DNA from: Acidobacteria bacterium 28-1
Lineage (GTDB): Bacteria; Acidobacteriota; Blastocatellia; Pyrinomonadales; Pyrinomonadaceae
Assembly: GCA_002050365.1 (NCBI GenBank)
Contig: MWYZ01000044.1
Location: 1 to 33,060, forward strand
Length of the DNA stretch: 33,060 bases
Direction of reading: 5' to 3'
Below are positions 25,324 through 33,060 of this stretch, one piece after another (position 1 is the first letter of the stretch; each line of letters begins with the position of its first letter). Both the position numbers and the translations under genes were made by a program. The notes under the pieces were generated by a model. The model saw nothing but the letters and a program-made list of their open reading frames with translations. It searched no databases and had not been told where the DNA came from.

Positions 25324-27519
25324 TTATAAGTTTTTGAGAATAAAATCCGTCATCATCTGCCGCATATGTTTAACTTGAAGTGGATTCGTTACGCCGTGCC
25401 GCGCCGTTGGGTAAAGCATTAAATCAAATTGCTTGCCTGCCCTTTGCAGTTCGTAAACAAGCTGCATCGTGTTTTGCAGATGCACGTTGTCGTCAATCGC
25501 GCCGTGAACGAGCAGGAGTTTTCCGCTTAAATCTTTCGCCGCCGTCAGCACGGAAGATTTTTTGTAGCCTTCAGGATTCGTTTGCGGCGTTCCCATATAA
25601 CGTTCCGTGTAAATCGAATCATACAAAGACCAATCAGAAACCGTGCCGCCCGCGATGCCAATTTTGAAATTTTTGCTGTGCGTCAGCGCGTAAGCAGTCA
25701 TATAACCGCCAAAGCTCCAGCCAGAAATTCCTATGCGCGAGCCGTCAACAAAGGGCAAAGATTTCAGATAGCTCACGCCTTCTTCCAAGTCTTTTAATTC
25801 CGTTTCGCCAAAGTTTTTATAAAGTCCGTATTCCGATTTCGTGCCTTTGCCGGAAGCCGTTCGATTGTCAATCACCCAGATAATATAACCGTTTTGCGCG
25901 AGCATTTGATACCACATTCCGGTTGTGCTGCCCCATGCGTTGCGCACTTGTGGTGCGTGCGGACCGGAATAAACGAAACTCATTACCGGATATTTTTTGC
26001 TCTGGTCAAAGTTCGGCGGCTTTATCATCATCGCTTCGAGTTCAAAATTGTCGCGCGTTTTGACTTTTAGAAATTCAGGTTTGCTTAATTTATATTGCGA
26101 TAAAACTTCAACCCGGTTTTCGTTGATGACTCGTTCAAGCGTTCCGTCGGCTCGATAAAGACGCGTTTGCGCGGGAGTTAGCGGCTCGCTGTAGGTGTCA
26201 ACGAAATGCGTGAAAGTTTCGTTGAACGACGCGGCGTGCGAACCGTCGCCGGTCGAGATTCTTTTTAAACCCGTTCCGTCGAGTTTAACGCGATAAATCT
26301 GCGGCGCAATCGCGCTTGACGCGGTCGCCGAAAAATACGCGAAATTGTTTTTCTCGTCCACGCCGTATAAATCGCGCACTTCCCAATCGCCGCTCGTGAT
26401 TTGTCTGACGAGATTGCCGGTATTGTCGTAAAGATAAAGATGCTTGTAGCCGCTTCGCGCCGATTGCCAGATCGCCGTGCCGTTTTTGAGAAAAGCGGGA
26501 TTATCAATCACCTCGACCCAAGCGGGCGATTTTTCAGTGAAAACCGTCACGCTCGCGCCGGTTTCACAGTTTGCCGTGTTCACATCCAGAAAAGTCTGCT
26601 CACGGTTTTGCGCTTGATAGATAACCGTGCAGTTGTCCGGTGTCCAAGCAACACGCACAATCAAAAAATCTTCCGGTTTATATTTTGCCGTTTCGACAAA
26701 TTTTATTGCGCCGTCTTTTAAGTCCGCGATGCCGAGCTTGACCGTCGGATTCGGCGAGCCGGCTTTCGGATACGGCGTGTTTTCGACGGTTTGATAAACG
26801 CCTTGATGGTTGACGACGACAAAATTTTTGACAGGCGTTTCGTCGGTTCTGAGAAAAGCGATTTTTGCCGAATCCGGCGACCACCAATAGCCGCGCTTGT
26901 TGCCGCGTCCGTAGAGTTCTTCTTCATAAACCCAATCGAGAACGCCGTTCAAAAATTTCTCCGCGCCGTCTTTCGTGAGCTGCGTTTCTTTGCCGCTTGC
27001 AATTTCGACAACAAAAAGATTGTTGCCGCGCACGAAGCTGACCATTCGTCCGTCGGGCGAAAAATCGGCTTCTTTTTCTTCACCTGCATTGTTGGTTAAA
27101 CGCTTTGCCGCACCGCCCGAAAAATCGTAAAAATATAAATCGTTGTCGGAATTGAGCAAGGTTGCCGTCTGCGCTTTATTAAATTCAAACGACGGTTGAA
27201 CGGCTAATTTCTTTGCGTCTTCGGCTTTCAAGCCGGCGGCAGCGAGAGCCGTTTCGATTTTGCTCGCGTCGTGAAAAAGCGTCGTCTTTCCTGTTTTTGC
27301 ATCAACCCGGTAAAGTCCGAGACTGCCGCCTTCGCCCGGTTGAGTTTGCGAATAAGAAGTTCCATCTATCAGCCAGCGCACGCTAGTAGTCGGTTTGCCG
27401 TTGAACGAAACGCGTTTCTGCGAATCGAAAATATCGTCAATTGTCAATAACTTTTCCTGCGCCCGGACGAGCGAGGAAAAAACAAATAACATTACAAATA
27501 ACAATTTAATTTTTTTCAT
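25324..27519 (-). CDS. Exported S9 family prolyl oligopeptidase, DPP4-like
   Basis: A 731-residue protein with a signal peptide (LLFVMLFVFSSLVRAQ). The N-terminal half is an eight-bladed propeller of the DPPIV type, including FSPDGRMVSFVRGNNLFVVE and LDWVYEEELYGRGNKRGYWW; the EE pair in that segment holds the substrate N-terminus in DPP4. The C-terminal alpha/beta hydrolase has Ser602 in GWSFGGYM, Asp677 in GAIDDNVH and His708 in ARHG. The expected activity is removal of X-Pro or X-Ala dipeptides from peptides in the periplasm, with the other exported peptidases of the window pointing to protein scavenging. The ribosome-binding site is weak (AAAGAAA). Confidence 0.94.
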   Translation of the reverse strand: MKKIKLLFVMLFVFSSLVRAQEKLLTIDDIFDSQKRVSFNGKPTTSVRWLIDGTSYSQTQPGEGGSLGLYRVDAKTGKTTLFHDASKIETALAAAGLKAEDAKKLAVQPSFEFNKAQTATLLNSDNDLYFYDFSGGAAKRLTNNAGEEKEADFSPDGRMVSFVRGNNLFVVEIASGKETQLTKDGAEKFLNGVLDWVYEEELYGRGNKRGYWWSPDSAKIAFLRTDETPVKNFVVVNHQGVYQTVENTPYPKAGSPNPTVKLGIADLKDGAIKFVETAKYKPEDFLIVRVAWTPDNCTVIYQAQNREQTFLDVNTANCETGASVTVFTEKSPAWVEVIDNPAFLKNGTAIWQSARSGYKHLYLYDNTGNLVRQITSGDWEVRDLYGVDEKNNFAYFSATASSAIAPQIYRVKLDGTGLKRISTGDGSHAASFNETFTHFVDTYSEPLTPAQTRLYRADGTLERVINENRVEVLSQYKLSKPEFLKVKTRDNFELEAMMIKPPNFDQSKKYPVMSFVYSGPHAPQVRNAWGSTTGMWYQMLAQNGYIIWVIDNRTASGKGTKSEYGLYKNFGETELKDLEEGVSYLKSLPFVDGSRIGISGWSFGGYMTAYALTHSKNFKIGIAGGTVSDWSLYDSIYTERYMGTPQTNPEGYKKSSVLTAAKDLSGKLLLVHGAIDDNVHLQNTMQLVYELQRAGKQFDLMLYPTARHGVTNPLQVKHMRQMMTDFILKNL

Positions 27520-27701
27520 AATTTCTTTTTTAAGTTTGTCGAAAGGTTTTCATTATGTTTTTAGAATAAGCGAAAACATTTTAATTCTCTAGCAGTAAAG
27601 ATGATTTTTGATGAGCGGAAAGTTTTCTGATTTTATATGACAATCGTAAACTAAACGCGTCGAATTGATTTTTGTGAATTTATTTTTTGAAAGATTTTGA
27701 C

Positions 27702-27747
27702 TTGACATTCTGTAAGATATTTATAAAAATACGAGCGTTCGTTTTTA
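27702..27747 (+). promoter_or_regulatory. TetR gene promoter with overlapping palindromic operator
   Basis: A perfect -35 TTGACA (27702-27707) is followed after 16-17 bases by an AT-rich -10 (TAAAAA). Overlapping the -10 and the expected transcription start is the palindrome AAATACGAGCGTTCGTTTTT (27727-27746; 8 of 10 half-site bases match), a form typical of TetR-family operators. It ends six bases before the ATG, so bound repressor would block transcription of its own gene. Confidence 0.6.
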
Positions 27748-27752
27748 TTTAA

Positions 27753-28427
27753 ATGCCTAAACTCAGCCGTCAAGTTATCGAAGAAAGAAAAACCGTCATT
27801 GAAGACGCGACCCGTGAATTGCTTATCAAACAAGGCTTTCACGCAACTTCGATGCGCGACATCGCTCGGCGGGCGAAAATTTCACTTGGCAATGTTTATA
27901 ACTATTTTGAAACAAAAGAAGCAATTTTCGAATCAATTATCAATCGCTATCTGATAGTTATAGACAAGAAGATAAAAGACATTCTTGACGAAATTGATGA
28001 ACCGCTTGACCCGGCGGATATGCGGAAATTAGGTGAGAAGGTCGGCGAATTGGTTGATGCACACCAAGACTTTTGGCTGCTGATGTATATTGATGTGCTG
28101 GAATTTCAAAATCGCCATTTTCGCAAAATGTTTGAAGGCTTAGCGGAGAGATTTCGGCGGTTGTTTGAAGAAAAATTTGCGTCGGCAATCGAGCGCGGCG
28201 ACCTGCGGAGCGGCGTTGACCCGGCAGTCGGTTTCACGGTCGCTTATATGCAATTTTTTAATTATTTTCTAGTTGAAAAACTTTTCGGCGGTAATCTGCA
28301 TCTCGGCTTGACGGACGACCAAGCATTAAATTATTTGACAAAAATTTTTAGCTACGGAGTTTTGAGCGAAGGCAAACTCGCTCAGTTCAAGAAGGAAACT
28401 ATCAAGAAGGCTAAAACGGCTAAATGA
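27753..28427 (+). CDS. TetR/AcrR family transcriptional regulator
   Basis: A 224-residue regulator. The N-terminal helix-turn-helix domain includes TVIEDATRELLIKQGFHATS, MRDIARRAKISLGNVYNYFE and TKEAIFESII, the classic TetR pattern with the recognition helix around LGNVYNYF. The ligand/dimer domain (about 65-224) is helical and divergent, as usual, so the ligand cannot be inferred. Little leader is present between the expected transcript start and the ATG, and there is no ribosome-binding site. The palindrome over its promoter recurs with 16 of 20 matching bases before the TonB receptor gene downstream, suggesting self-repression and control of the receptor. Confidence 0.93.
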   Translation: MPKLSRQVIEERKTVIEDATRELLIKQGFHATSMRDIARRAKISLGNVYNYFETKEAIFESIINRYLIVIDKKIKDILDEIDEPLDPADMRKLGEKVGELVDAHQDFWLLMYIDVLEFQNRHFRKMFEGLAERFRRLFEEKFASAIERGDLRSGVDPAVGFTVAYMQFFNYFLVEKLFGGNLHLGLTDDQALNYLTKIFSYGVLSEGKLAQFKKETIKKAKTAK

Positions 28428-28556
28428 CAGAAACCTTTTTGTCTTTCGTCCATAGTCATTTGTCCTTGTCAGTTGAGTGAAAATTGACAACCTAATTTAA
28501 GTTCAACTAGCAAAGGACAACAGACAACTGACGAAGGACTAAACCAAAGTTTCTGT
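28427..28556. repeat. Inverted GGACAAC-type heptad element between TetR and receptor genes
   Basis: The outermost ACAGAAAC (28427-28434) pairs with GTTTCTGT (28549-28556). Inside, the left arm carries TGTCCTTGTCAGTTG-type words and the right arm GGACAAC AGACAAC TGACGAA GGACTAA in 7-nt steps, an imperfect inverse. The left arm begins at the last base of the tetR stop codon. Confidence 0.65.
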
Positions 28557-28573
28557 TTTAAATGTAAATAACC

Positions 28574-28593
28574 AAAAACGGACGTTCATTTTT
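28574..28593 (+). promoter_or_regulatory. Second copy of the TetR-type operator, before the TonB receptor
   Basis: AAAAACGGACGTTCATTTTT matches 16 of 20 positions of the palindrome at 27727-27746 and is itself palindromic at 8 of 10 half-site positions. It ends 25 bases before the receptor ATG. Confidence 0.5.
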
Positions 28594-28618
28594 TATTAAA
28601 ATCGGTTGGAGGATTACT

Positions 28619-29797
28619 ATGTTTTTGAATTTAAATAAATGGATAACTTTAATTTTTACTTTTCTCATCATTACCGCAAGTGCTTTCGCGCAAGGCACAA
28701 CCGGACAACTAAGCGGCACGGTAACCGACCCAACGGGCGCAGTCGTATCCGGCGCGACCGTTAAAATAATAAGTTTAGACACTAATGCGGAGCGCGAAAC
28801 GACGACCGGCGACGACGGTGATTTTGCGTTTCAACTGCTCACGCCCGGACGTTACCGCATCGAAACGACGGCGACGGGTTTCCAAACGAGAAGCGTTGAG
28901 GCGGTCGTCAATATCACGCAAACGACGACCGTTGACGTTCCGCTCGTGGTGGCGGACGCGACGGTTGACCCGATTACCGTCACGGCGGAAACGCCGGTTT
29001 TGCAAACGGAAACTTCACAAAACGGGCGCGTTATCACGGGCGAAACTTTGCGCCAACTTCCACTTCCGACCAGAAATTTCCAGCAGCTTTTGACTTTAAG
29101 TCCGGGAGCGCAGTCGAGCGTTTCCAACACAACCGAATTGGGGCGCGGCGACGCGACAATTAGCGTCAACGGACAGCGCACGACCAGCAACACCGTTCGC
29201 ATCAACGGCGTAGACGCTAATTCAATCGGCACGAATTCCACGCCGAATATTGCCGTTCCCGCTCCCGACAGCATTCAGGAATTCGTCGTGCAAACATCGC
29301 TCTACGATGCTTCGTTCGGACGCAATGCGGGCGGCAACGTTGAAGCCATTACACGCGGGGGTTCGAACGATTTTCGCGGCAATGTTTATTATTATCTGCG
29401 TAACCGCGTCCTGAACGCTAACGAACCGTTTATCAAAGCGCGTGGCATCGAGCGACCGCCGCTCGACCGCTCGCAGTTTGGCGGAACGCTCGGCGGCAGA
29501 ATTATTAGAGACCGAGTTTTCTTTTTCGGCTCGTATCAGGGAACCAGAGAAAGAAACGGCTATTCGCTGATTAACAGCTTGACATCGCCGAATATTCCGC
29601 TTGGTTTGACCGACACGAATCGGACGGCGGCGGGACTCGCAGCGGCGTTCGGCATCGCTAATGCGGCGACCGTCAATCCGGTTGCGCTCGCCATTTTGAA
29701 CGCGCGTCTGCCGAACGGACAATTCGCCATTCCGTCGTCGGGCGCGACGGCGAGACCGTTCGGTTGCACCGTAGTTTCTTTAAATTTTGTCCCGTAA
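28619..29797 (+). pseudogene. Oar-like TonB-dependent receptor, N-terminal part (frameshifted)
   Basis: The 392-residue reading has a signal peptide (LIFTFLIITASAFAQ), a carboxypeptidase-regulatory-like beta domain (about 26-112, GQLSGTVTDPTGAVVSGATV through ITQTTTVDVPL) and a TonB plug domain (RNFQQLLTLSPGAQSSVSNT, SINGVDANSIG-like VRINGVDANSIG, SFGRNAGGNVEAITRGGSND). It stops at FVP because one base is missing within a short C-run near 29793-29797; the next frame continues with VTVPQSGISRF. Repairing that base gives a single protein of about 1,121 residues, normal for this family. GGAGG six to ten bases upstream fixes the ATG. Such receptors import large substrates across the outer membrane using TonB energy; the substrate is unknown. 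The shift could be a sequencing error. Confidence 0.88.
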
Positions 29798-31983
29798 CCG
29801 TTCCGCAATCGGGCATTTCGCGCTTTCGTGAAAATCAATTTAACGCCAACGGCGATTTCGTCGTGTCCGACAAACACAACATCGCCGCGAAATTTTTCCT
29901 CGCCGACAATCCGACTTCTCAAGCAAATTACAACTTCGCCGGACTCGGCAACGGCGAGCGTCAACTCATCGGTTTCGGCGGCGATTTGGAAATCAAACAA
30001 TTTCTTTATTCGATTACTGACAACTACGTTTTCTCGTCGAACGTCGTCAATCAAGCGCGTTTCGGTTTTAATCGTCTGCGCGTAACAAGCGTGCCGGAAG
30101 AACCGTTTACGGCGACGCAATTGGGCATTACAAATCCAAATGCTTCATTGTATCCGGGCGCGCCGACGATTCGCGTTCTCGGCGCGGACTCGGCATTTTT
30201 CTTCGGTTCAGGAACGCTCGCCGACCAATCTTCGCGCATCAACGGCTACAATTTTTACGACACTCTGTCAGTTACGGCGGGCGACCATCACTTAAAATTC
30301 GGCGGCGAATTTCGCAGATCGACCGTGAAATTTTTCTTCAACGCTTTTACGCGCGGGCAGCTTCTTTTCACGAGTTTTAATAATTTTCTGACCGGCACGG
30401 GAACATCGCTTTTGGGTTCGGGCGTGTTCGACCGTAGTTTCCGCGTCAAAGATTTTAGCGGATTTGTGCAGGACGATTGGAAAATCAGCCGCCGTTTAAC
30501 TTTGAATCTCGGCTTGCGTTACGACTTCTACGGTTTGCCGGTCGAAGAGCAAGGCAGATTAGTTAATTTTCTGCCAAGCCAACTGCGCTTCGGCACGACT
30601 GCCGCGCCCGCGCCTGCGCCAAACGGTTTCGTGCAAGCCGAAGGCGGACAGCTTGCCGGTGTCCCGACGGTTGAAAAAACCCTTGTGCCGACCGATAAAA
30701 ACAACTTCGCGCCGCGCGTCGGTTTCGCGTATCTTTTGGACGAAAATTTAAAAATCGTGATGCGCGGCGGTTACGGCATTTATTACGACCGCATCTCGAC
30801 GCGTTACGCCAATACACAGCTTTTTAATTACCCATATTTCGCTCTAGGCGTTGGACTTCCCGGCATTTTCCGCACCTTCCAAAGTCCGTTCGTGCAATTG
30901 CCGCCGCCTTCGCAGTTCCCGACCGCGACGACGATTCCATCGCCGCTTTCTCCGCTTTCGCCAATTGTCGGTGTGCCGATTGCCGGCGTTTTCGTTGACC
31001 CGGAACTCAAAACGCCGTATGTTCAGCAATTCAACTTCGGCTTTCAATGGGAATTTGCCAGAAACTTTCTTTTCGACATCGGCTATGTCGGTAATAAAGG
31101 AACGAATCTTTTGCAGGTCATCACCTTGAATCAGCCGGTTTATAATTCAGCGACGAATACATTCACCAATCCGCTCGCGCCAAGCGCAATTATCTCGGCG
31201 AATAAAAATATTACGGGCGGCGTTCAGCAAGTTCAAACGACCTCGCTCTCGACTTATAATTCGCTGCAGATGTCTCTGAACCGACGTTTTAACAACGGGT
31301 TGCAATTTTTGGTGGCATACACTTACGGCAAATCAATTGATTATTATTCGGGCGCGGCTTTGAACGAATTGGCAAATGTGCCGGGCGACCAATTTGATTG
31401 GCGCACGAATCGCGGGCGTTCGGATTTCAACCGCGAGCAGCGATTTGTCGTGAGCGGCGTTTACCAATTGCCGGAGTTTAATTTTGAATTGGGTTTTGCC
31501 AAATCACTTTTGAATAATTGGCAGGTGGCGGGCATCGCTGTTTTCCAATCGGGTCTGCCGTTTTCGGTAGTTGATTCAAACGATACGAGTATTATCAACC
31601 GCGCCAATTTCAACCGCACTTTCAGCGGCGATGTTTATTCGAGCGGCGATGTTTCCGACCGTTTGAACGCTTATTTCAATCCGGCGGCGTTCACTCGTTC
31701 GGCTTTCGGCACAACGACCTTCGACCCGGTTGCGCCGTTCGGCAATGTTCCGCGCAACTTTTTAACCGGACCCGGACAAAAGAATGTGGACATTTCATTT
31801 ATCAAGTTCGTTCCGTTTTCGGAAAGATTGCACGGCGAGTTTCGGGCGGAGTTTTTCAATGTGTTTAATTGGGTAAATTACGCGAATCCGAACAACAATC
31901 TGGCGGGCGCAAACTTCGGGCGCATCGAACGCGCCGCAACCGGTCCGCGCGTAATTCAATTTGCCTTTAAGTTGGGTTTCTAA
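29764..31983 (+). pseudogene. Oar-like TonB-dependent receptor, beta-barrel part (frameshifted)
   Basis: This frame continues the receptor from about VTVPQSGISRFRENQFNANG (29800 onward); the codons before that are only the overlap of the two frames. It encodes the outer-membrane barrel as long amphipathic strands with periodic aromatics (HLKFGGEFRRSTVKFFFNAF, LTLNLGLRYDFYGLP, FAPRVGFAYLL, ILFDIGYVGNKG-like FLFDIGYVGNKGTNLLQ) and ends with IQFAFKLGF, a terminal aromatic typical of barrel insertion signals. No internal ribosome-binding site suggests independent translation. The clean 700-codon frame after the shift shows little decay, so the lesion is either very recent or an assembly error. 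Confidence 0.88.
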
Positions 31984-31991
31984 GCGAAATC

Positions 31992-32118
31992 GTAGGGGCC
32001 GGTCTGGGGCCTGCCCAAAGCGGCGAATGTCGCTGACAAATATCGTCGATACTCAAGAATTTAATCAAACGCGCATTGTCGCTCGCGCTCATCGGGCGGG
32101 CACAAGACCGGCCCCTAC
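31992..32118. repeat. GC-rich inverted-repeat element with GTAGGGGC ends
   Basis: The 25-nt arms at 31992-32016 and 32094-32118 mirror each other at about 20 positions; the outermost GTAGGGGCCGGTCT is perfect. A 77-nt centre contains no gene. The left arm starts eight bases after the receptor stop and the right arm ends three bases before the hydrolase ATG. Confidence 0.75.
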
Positions 32119-32121
32119 AAA

Positions 32122-32928
32122 ATGTCTTATATTCGCACCAAAAATTTTAATTTATACTTTGAATCAAATGGCACGGGCGAGCCGTTAGTTTTAATTCCCG
32201 GATTCGCGTCGGGCGCGTGGAGTTGGTTCAAACAAACCGAAGAATTGTCGAAAGATTTTCGGGTTGTTACTTTTGACCCGTACGGTGTCGGCAAGTCGAA
32301 GTCGCCGAATAATCGGGGCAAAGGCAATTCTTCGTTAGAAGTTTTTGCCGAAGACGTTTTGGGTTTGCTCGATGCTCTGGAAATCGAAAAGGCGCACATC
32401 GTTGGCGCGAGTTTCGGCGGTTTCGTCGCGCAGGAATTCGCGCTGAAGTTTCCCGAAAGATTAAATAAACTGGTTCTTGTTTGCACAACGGCGGGCGGCG
32501 CAAATCACGTCAGACCTTCTATCGAGGTTTTGCGGTCATTTGCGCCTGATGCAAGTTTGACGCGCGGCGAACACATCAGACGTTTCCTGCGTCCCGCGTT
32601 CAGCGAAGAATTTAACGTTGACCGTGCCGACGAAGTAGAGAGAGTTTGCCGAATGCGCGAAGAAAGCGACGTTTCTGAAACAACTTATTTCGACCAGTTG
32701 GAAACCGCATTCAACTTTGATTTAGAAAATAAAATCAGGTCAATCAAAGCCGAAACCTTAGTTTTGACTGGTGATAAAGATTTAATTGTGCCGATGCAAA
32801 ATTCGGTAAATTTATCGAACTCAATTCCGAATGCAGTTTTGAAAATCGTTAAAAACGGAAGCCATCTGTTTTTTATTGAAAAAGCCGATGAATTCAATCA
32901 AATAGTTTCGGAATTTCTTAGAATTTAA
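32122..32928 (+). CDS. Alpha/beta hydrolase
   Basis: A 268-residue cytoplasmic hydrolase. The oxyanion strand LVLIPGFASGAWSW, the nucleophile Ser97 in GASFGGF, Asp220 in LTGDKDLIVP and His248 in NGSHLF form a complete triad. A helical cap lies between about 130 and 200. The family includes esterases, lactonases and C-C hydrolases; 3-oxoadipate enol-lactonase-like proteins are similar in shape, but the substrate cannot be named. The ATG directly follows the right arm of the GC-rich inverted repeat, leaving no room for a ribosome-binding site outside the arm, so translation may be weak or depend on how the element folds. Confidence 0.9.
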   Translation: MSYIRTKNFNLYFESNGTGEPLVLIPGFASGAWSWFKQTEELSKDFRVVTFDPYGVGKSKSPNNRGKGNSSLEVFAEDVLGLLDALEIEKAHIVGASFGGFVAQEFALKFPERLNKLVLVCTTAGGANHVRPSIEVLRSFAPDASLTRGEHIRRFLRPAFSEEFNVDRADEVERVCRMREESDVSETTYFDQLETAFNFDLENKIRSIKAETLVLTGDKDLIVPMQNSVNLSNSIPNAVLKIVKNGSHLFFIEKADEFNQIVSEFLRI

Positions 32929-32983
32929 TATAGGTTATCTAAGTACAGGACAAAAAGTAATTGATATTTGAAAAATGTGAAGC

Positions 32984-33045
32984 ATTGAGTTGAAATCTAC
33001 TTGATTAAATCTTGCAAATTTGAAAAAGGAGAGTTTCAACTCAAT
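32984..33045 (+). promoter_or_regulatory. 12-bp inverted repeat covering a start codon
   Basis: ATTGAGTTGAAA (32984-32995) is a perfect inverse of TTTCAACTCAAT (33034-33045). The second arm runs from just behind the AAGGAG ribosome-binding site (33026-33031) into the first two bases of the ATG at 33044. In RNA the stem would hide the start codon and crowd the ribosome-binding site. Confidence 0.5.
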
Positions 33046-33060
33046 GGATATTTACTTGTT
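33044..33060 (+). CDS. 5' end of an unknown gene, cut by the window edge
   Basis: ATG followed by codons for Asp, Ile, Tyr and Leu, with AAGGAG 12 bases upstream. Only five codons are visible, so the product cannot be named. Its start codon lies in the inverted repeat described at 32984-33045. Confidence 0.4.

Noticed and set aside
29560..30120. Minus-strand frame spanning the TonB receptor frameshift
   Set aside because: Considered as an overlapping gene explaining the shift, but it lacks a ribosome-binding site and family features, and both receptor halves are clearly coding on the plus strand.

Overview
The window most resembles a chromosomal segment of an Acidobacteriota bacterium, probably class Blastocatellia. 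That placement is inferred from gene content: a VWFA-related protein of the type abundant in Acidobacteriota, an Oar-like TonB-dependent receptor with an N-terminal carboxypeptidase-regulatory domain, and many exported peptidases (M61, S41, S9) together with a serine hydrolase. Coding sequence is moderate in GC and intergenic DNA is AT-rich. No rRNA, tRNA, CRISPR array, recognisable transposase or phage gene is visible.

Layout. 1-1023 is a patch of small and decaying genes: the start of an unknown gene, a frameshifted FINCPFD-type gene behind a DUF2188 gene, and a DUF4258-like remnant ending in a degraded near-copy of the secA tail. 1041-6225 (minus) holds secA and two envelope proteins of unknown function, one with TonB-like topology. 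6339-9375 mixes a truncated Ski2-like helicase, a DECR-type 2,4-dienoyl-CoA reductase, a PH-like gene with a leftover duplicate tail, and a UPF0175 antitoxin next to a beheaded DUF3368 toxin. 9378-13537 carries an orphan 2-oxoacid dehydrogenase E1-beta, an M61 aminopeptidase and an S41 protease. 13908-18362 has a GH2 glycosidase, a DUF4380 protein and a serine hydrolase. 18610-20327 has two small proteins, a 201-bp inverted-repeat element and an Nfu iron-sulfur carrier. 20600-27519 holds a VWFA-domain protein, a TPR-containing lytic transglycosylase and a DPP4-like peptidase. 27753-31983 is a TetR regulator followed by a TonB receptor split by a one-base frameshift, and 32122-32928 is an alpha/beta hydrolase.

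The most interesting signals are outside the ordinary genes. (1) Many gene ends are abutted by inverted-repeat elements, most of them built from heptanucleotide words; the words differ from element to element, but each arm starts at or within a few bases of a stop codon. One marks the break in the truncated helicase. (2) A 201-bp element at 19306-19506 has terminal inverted repeats, three internal hairpins and a possible 3-bp target duplication. (3) The TetR gene and the TonB receptor gene share a palindromic operator-like site, which points to a small regulon. (4) Several small accessory modules are caught in mid-decay. No complete new defence or biosynthetic system is visible; the closest candidate is the DUF2188/FINCPFD pair, and it is broken here.
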